A DNA stretch of 64,000 bases from the NCBI GenBank assembly GCA_001899205.1, contig MKVL01000009.1, positions 115,032-179,031 of the forward strand, given 5' to 3'. Of this stretch, positions 62,243-64,000 are shown piece by piece. The notes under the pieces are model-generated. The model was not told where the DNA came from. It did not search any database and saw only the letters and a list, made by a program, of their open reading frames with translations. The stretch is from Mesorhizobium sp. 65-26. Lineage in GTDB: Bacteria; Pseudomonadota; Alphaproteobacteria; Rhizobiales; Rhizobiaceae. Numbering within the stretch: position 1 is the stretch's first letter; every line of letters begins with the position of its first letter. Made by a program: the position numbers and the translations under genes.

Positions 62243-63097
62243 TCAGGCAGATTCGCCAGCCAGCCAGTCCATGGTCCAGCGCGCCGACCGCTCGGCGGCC
62301 AGCGCCCGATGCAGGACCGGCAGGAGCGCACGCAGTTCTTCTTCCAGCGTGAACGGTGGATTGACCACCACCATGCCGGTACCGTCGAGGCTCGGCTCGC
62401 TCGAAGACGGTCTGATCTCAAAGACGATATCGAGCAGTTTCGGGATGCCCGTTTCCCTCAGCGCCTCGCGGAAAGCCGCGACAGCCTTTCGATTCTTGAT
62501 CGGGTACCAGAGCGCATAGATGCCACCCGGCCAACGCTTGCAGGCCTTGGCCAAGCCGCCGACAATGCGGTCGAACTCGCCCTCTTCCTCGAAGGGCGGA
62601 TCGACCAGAACAAGGCCACGTTTTTCCTTGGGCGGGAGATGGGCTCCAAACGCCAGCCAGCCATCGAGCGCCATGACGCGAACCTGGAAATCGCCCTCGA
62701 AGCGGGCCTTTAGTGTCTCCGCATCCTCAGGGTGGAGTTCCATTGCCGAAAGCCGGTCCTGCTTGCGCAGAAGATGCCGCGCGATGCACGGAGAACCTGG
62801 GTAGCTTTTTATCGCGCCATCCGGATTGACCGAGCGGACCGCGTCCAGATAGGGCGCCAGAAGCGCCGCGGCCGGCGCGGGAAGCGGCGTCTCGAGCAGC
62901 TTGCCTATGCCGCCATGCCATTCCCCGGTCTTCTGCGCCTCGACGGACGAAAGGGCGTAGAGACCGATGCCGGCATGGGTGTCGACGACCCGGAAGGCTT
63001 TGTCCTTGCGCTTGAGATATTCGATCAGCCGGGTGAGCACGACGTGCTTGACGACATCGGCGAAGTTCCCGGCGTGATAGGCGTGACGGTAATTCAT
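62243..63097 (-). CDS. rlmJ: 23S rRNA (adenine2030-N6)-methyltransferase (RlmJ)
   Basis: 284 residues from the ATG at 63097, opening MNYRHAYHAGNFADVVKH as in E. coli RlmJ. SAM loop region is VDTHAGIGLY and the catalytic motif is LVDPPFEEEGEFDR. It methylates one adenine of 23S rRNA. A much longer open frame upstream belongs to the other strand's gene region and is not used. The upstream gene ends 5 bp before. Confidence 0.93.
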   Translation of the reverse strand: MNYRHAYHAGNFADVVKHVVLTRLIEYLKRKDKAFRVVDTHAGIGLYALSSVEAQKTGEWHGGIGKLLETPLPAPAAALLAPYLDAVRSVNPDGAIKSYPGSPCIARHLLRKQDRLSAMELHPEDAETLKARFEGDFQVRVMALDGWLAFGAHLPPKEKRGLVLVDPPFEEEGEFDRIVGGLAKACKRWPGGIYALWYPIKNRKAVAAFREALRETGIPKLLDIVFEIRPSSSEPSLDGTGMVVVNPPFTLEEELRALLPVLHRALAAERSARWTMDWLAGESA

Positions 63098-63102
63098 GGC
63101 GG

Positions 63103-63717
63103 TCAGCGGGCGTTGCCGCCACGCCCCCAGCGCGGCGGAGGCGGTTGCGAGTTGGGATTCTGCGGGTGGCGACCGCCAAAGATCATGGAGAGCAGAAGCC
63201 CCGCCAGTCCGACGGCGCCTAGAACGAGGCCAGCCGGCCGCGCCCTGCCATCCGGCTCTCCCACATCGGAACGGAGCGTGAGGTCGACCGCGCGGATCGG
63301 TATTCCCACCGCATCGCCCGGGCCGACGGTGAAAAGATAGGAGGCGTCCGAAACGTCGCGGATCAAGCCAGCATCGTCGCGAAAGATCTTGTCCGGCTGT
63401 TGCGGGCTGGCCTCGCGTGGGTCGGAGCGGTTGAACTGCAAGGTGCTGGCCAGCACGGTGCGACCCCCGGTGGCGGCGGTCAGGGTCAGCACGGCGTGCT
63501 GTTGCGAGACGATGCGCTCGGCCCTCGCCGTCAGGTCGACCAACACCCTTATGGGCGCATCGCCAGGCTTGAGCGGCACCGTCACCGGCTTGAACCGCCC
63601 CTGCTCGTAAACCCGCCAGGTGCCGATGTCGCGGCCGGAGAAATTCGTCACCGCCCAAGGATAGATGGCGCCGACGGCGATGCCGGCGAGCAGTACCAGG
63701 AAAAACAGAAAGCGCAT
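63103..63717 (-). CDS. Membrane-anchored hypothetical protein
   Basis: 204 residues from the ATG at 63717 (GAGG upstream). An N-terminal hydrophobic segment (FLFFLVLLAGIAVGAIYPWA) and a C-terminal one (PAGLVLGAVGLAGLLLSMIF) enclose a periplasmic domain with LVDLTARAERIV. The C-terminal tail is Pro/Asn/Gly-rich. Likely cotranscribed with rlmJ. Family not recognised. Confidence 0.75.
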   Translation of the reverse strand: MRFLFFLVLLAGIAVGAIYPWAVTNFSGRDIGTWRVYEQGRFKPVTVPLKPGDAPIRVLVDLTARAERIVSQQHAVLTLTAATGGRTVLASTLQFNRSDPREASPQQPDKIFRDDAGLIRDVSDASYLFTVGPGDAVGIPIRAVDLTLRSDVGEPDGRARPAGLVLGAVGLAGLLLSMIFGGRHPQNPNSQPPPPRWGRGGNAR

Positions 63718-63936
63718 GCATGACCTCAAGCAGACATTCCGCCATAGCCCGTCATGGGCAAAAAGGCGATGGCGAACCTCGCGGCTGAGAAGCCCACCCT
63801 GCCCTTGCGCGAGGGGCCCAGCCACCCGATTGTCCCGGAAGGACGTCACGAGGATTCGGACCATGAGAAACGTGCCGCCGGCGCATGCGACGCGCCAGAG
63901 CGCCAACAACTTCAGAAAACAGAGGCGGATTTGCTG

Positions 63937-64000
63937 ATGGCTCCGATTCAGGTCGATCCAGCCAAGGTGCGTGAATTCAAGGACGCTGGCGAATTCCGCG
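63937..64000 (+). CDS. YdeI/OmpD-associated family protein, 3' truncated by window edge
   Basis: The first 21 codons read MAPIQVDPAKVREFKDAGEF, a typical start of YdeI-type (bacteriocin-protection-like) proteins, with AGAGGCGG upstream. The gene runs off the right edge. Confidence 0.55.
   Translation, partial: MAPIQVDPAKVREFKDAGEFR

Noticed and set aside
62243-63745. 500-codon frame continuing upstream of rlmJ
   Set aside because: RlmJ homology begins at the ATG at 63097; the upstream part overlaps the membrane-protein gene in another frame of the same strand.
1-64000. tRNA, rRNA, phage integrase or transposase genes
   Set aside because: No cloverleaf, rRNA segment, or recombinase motif was recognised by eye; a tRNAscan or profile search would settle this.

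Overview
The window is GC-rich chromosomal DNA from an alphaproteobacterium of the order Hyphomicrobiales (Rhizobiales), most likely Mesorhizobium. The evidence is a tandem family of small secreted DUF680 proteins (a family I know only from Mesorhizobium), a RopB/Omp31-type outer-membrane protein, an HdaA-type DnaA paralogue next to purM-purN, and copies of a short palindromic intergenic repeat common in rhizobia. I see no rRNA, tRNA, CRISPR array, insertion sequence or phage gene.

Left part (1-28.8 kb) is an accessory catabolic region. It opens with the end of an ion-transporter gene. Next is a minus-strand operon (NADH:flavin oxidoreductase with an Fe-S site, NDP-forming acyl-CoA ligase, crotonase) divergent from a LysR regulator. 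The second unit (7.1-26.5 kb) holds two tandem paralogous peptide-type binding proteins, permeases, a double ATPase and a GMC oxidoreductase on one strand; an amidase and an acetylpolyamine-amidohydrolase homologue on the other; then an aminotransferase, aldehyde dehydrogenase, acyl-CoA ligase, FAD oxidoreductase, an amidohydrolase-fold protein without most of its metal ligands, and a BetI-like TetR regulator. Two matching 18-bp palindromes (TGATTG-N6-CAATCA) mark the two divergent promoters of this unit. I read it as one regulon that imports an N-acylated amine, cuts the amide bonds, and oxidises the freed amine to an acid. An unusual LCP-like protein lies at the edge.

Middle part (29-46 kb) is mostly core: hdaA, an AI-2E family transporter, a CDP-alcohol phosphotransferase, purM, purN, a SixA-like phosphatase, the four-gene DUF680 array, dapB, a large Sel1-repeat protein, a molybdopterin oxidoreductase, a SUKH-domain protein that looks acquired, a YqeY-like protein, an ABC-F ATPase and a secreted glycine-rich repeat protein.

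Right part (46-64 kb) is a mix of housekeeping and small accessory genes: DinB, two GST proteins, ndk, a MarR-cupin pair with twin operators, an exported flavin amine oxidase/cytochrome c/RidA operon, a YbaY-META fusion, the moaE-moaD-pgsA-uvrC-SDR run, RopB-like OMP, TfoX, a histone-H1-like Lys/Ala/Pro protein, rlmJ and the start of a YdeI-type gene. Products are assigned from motifs and remembered family patterns; no database search was run.
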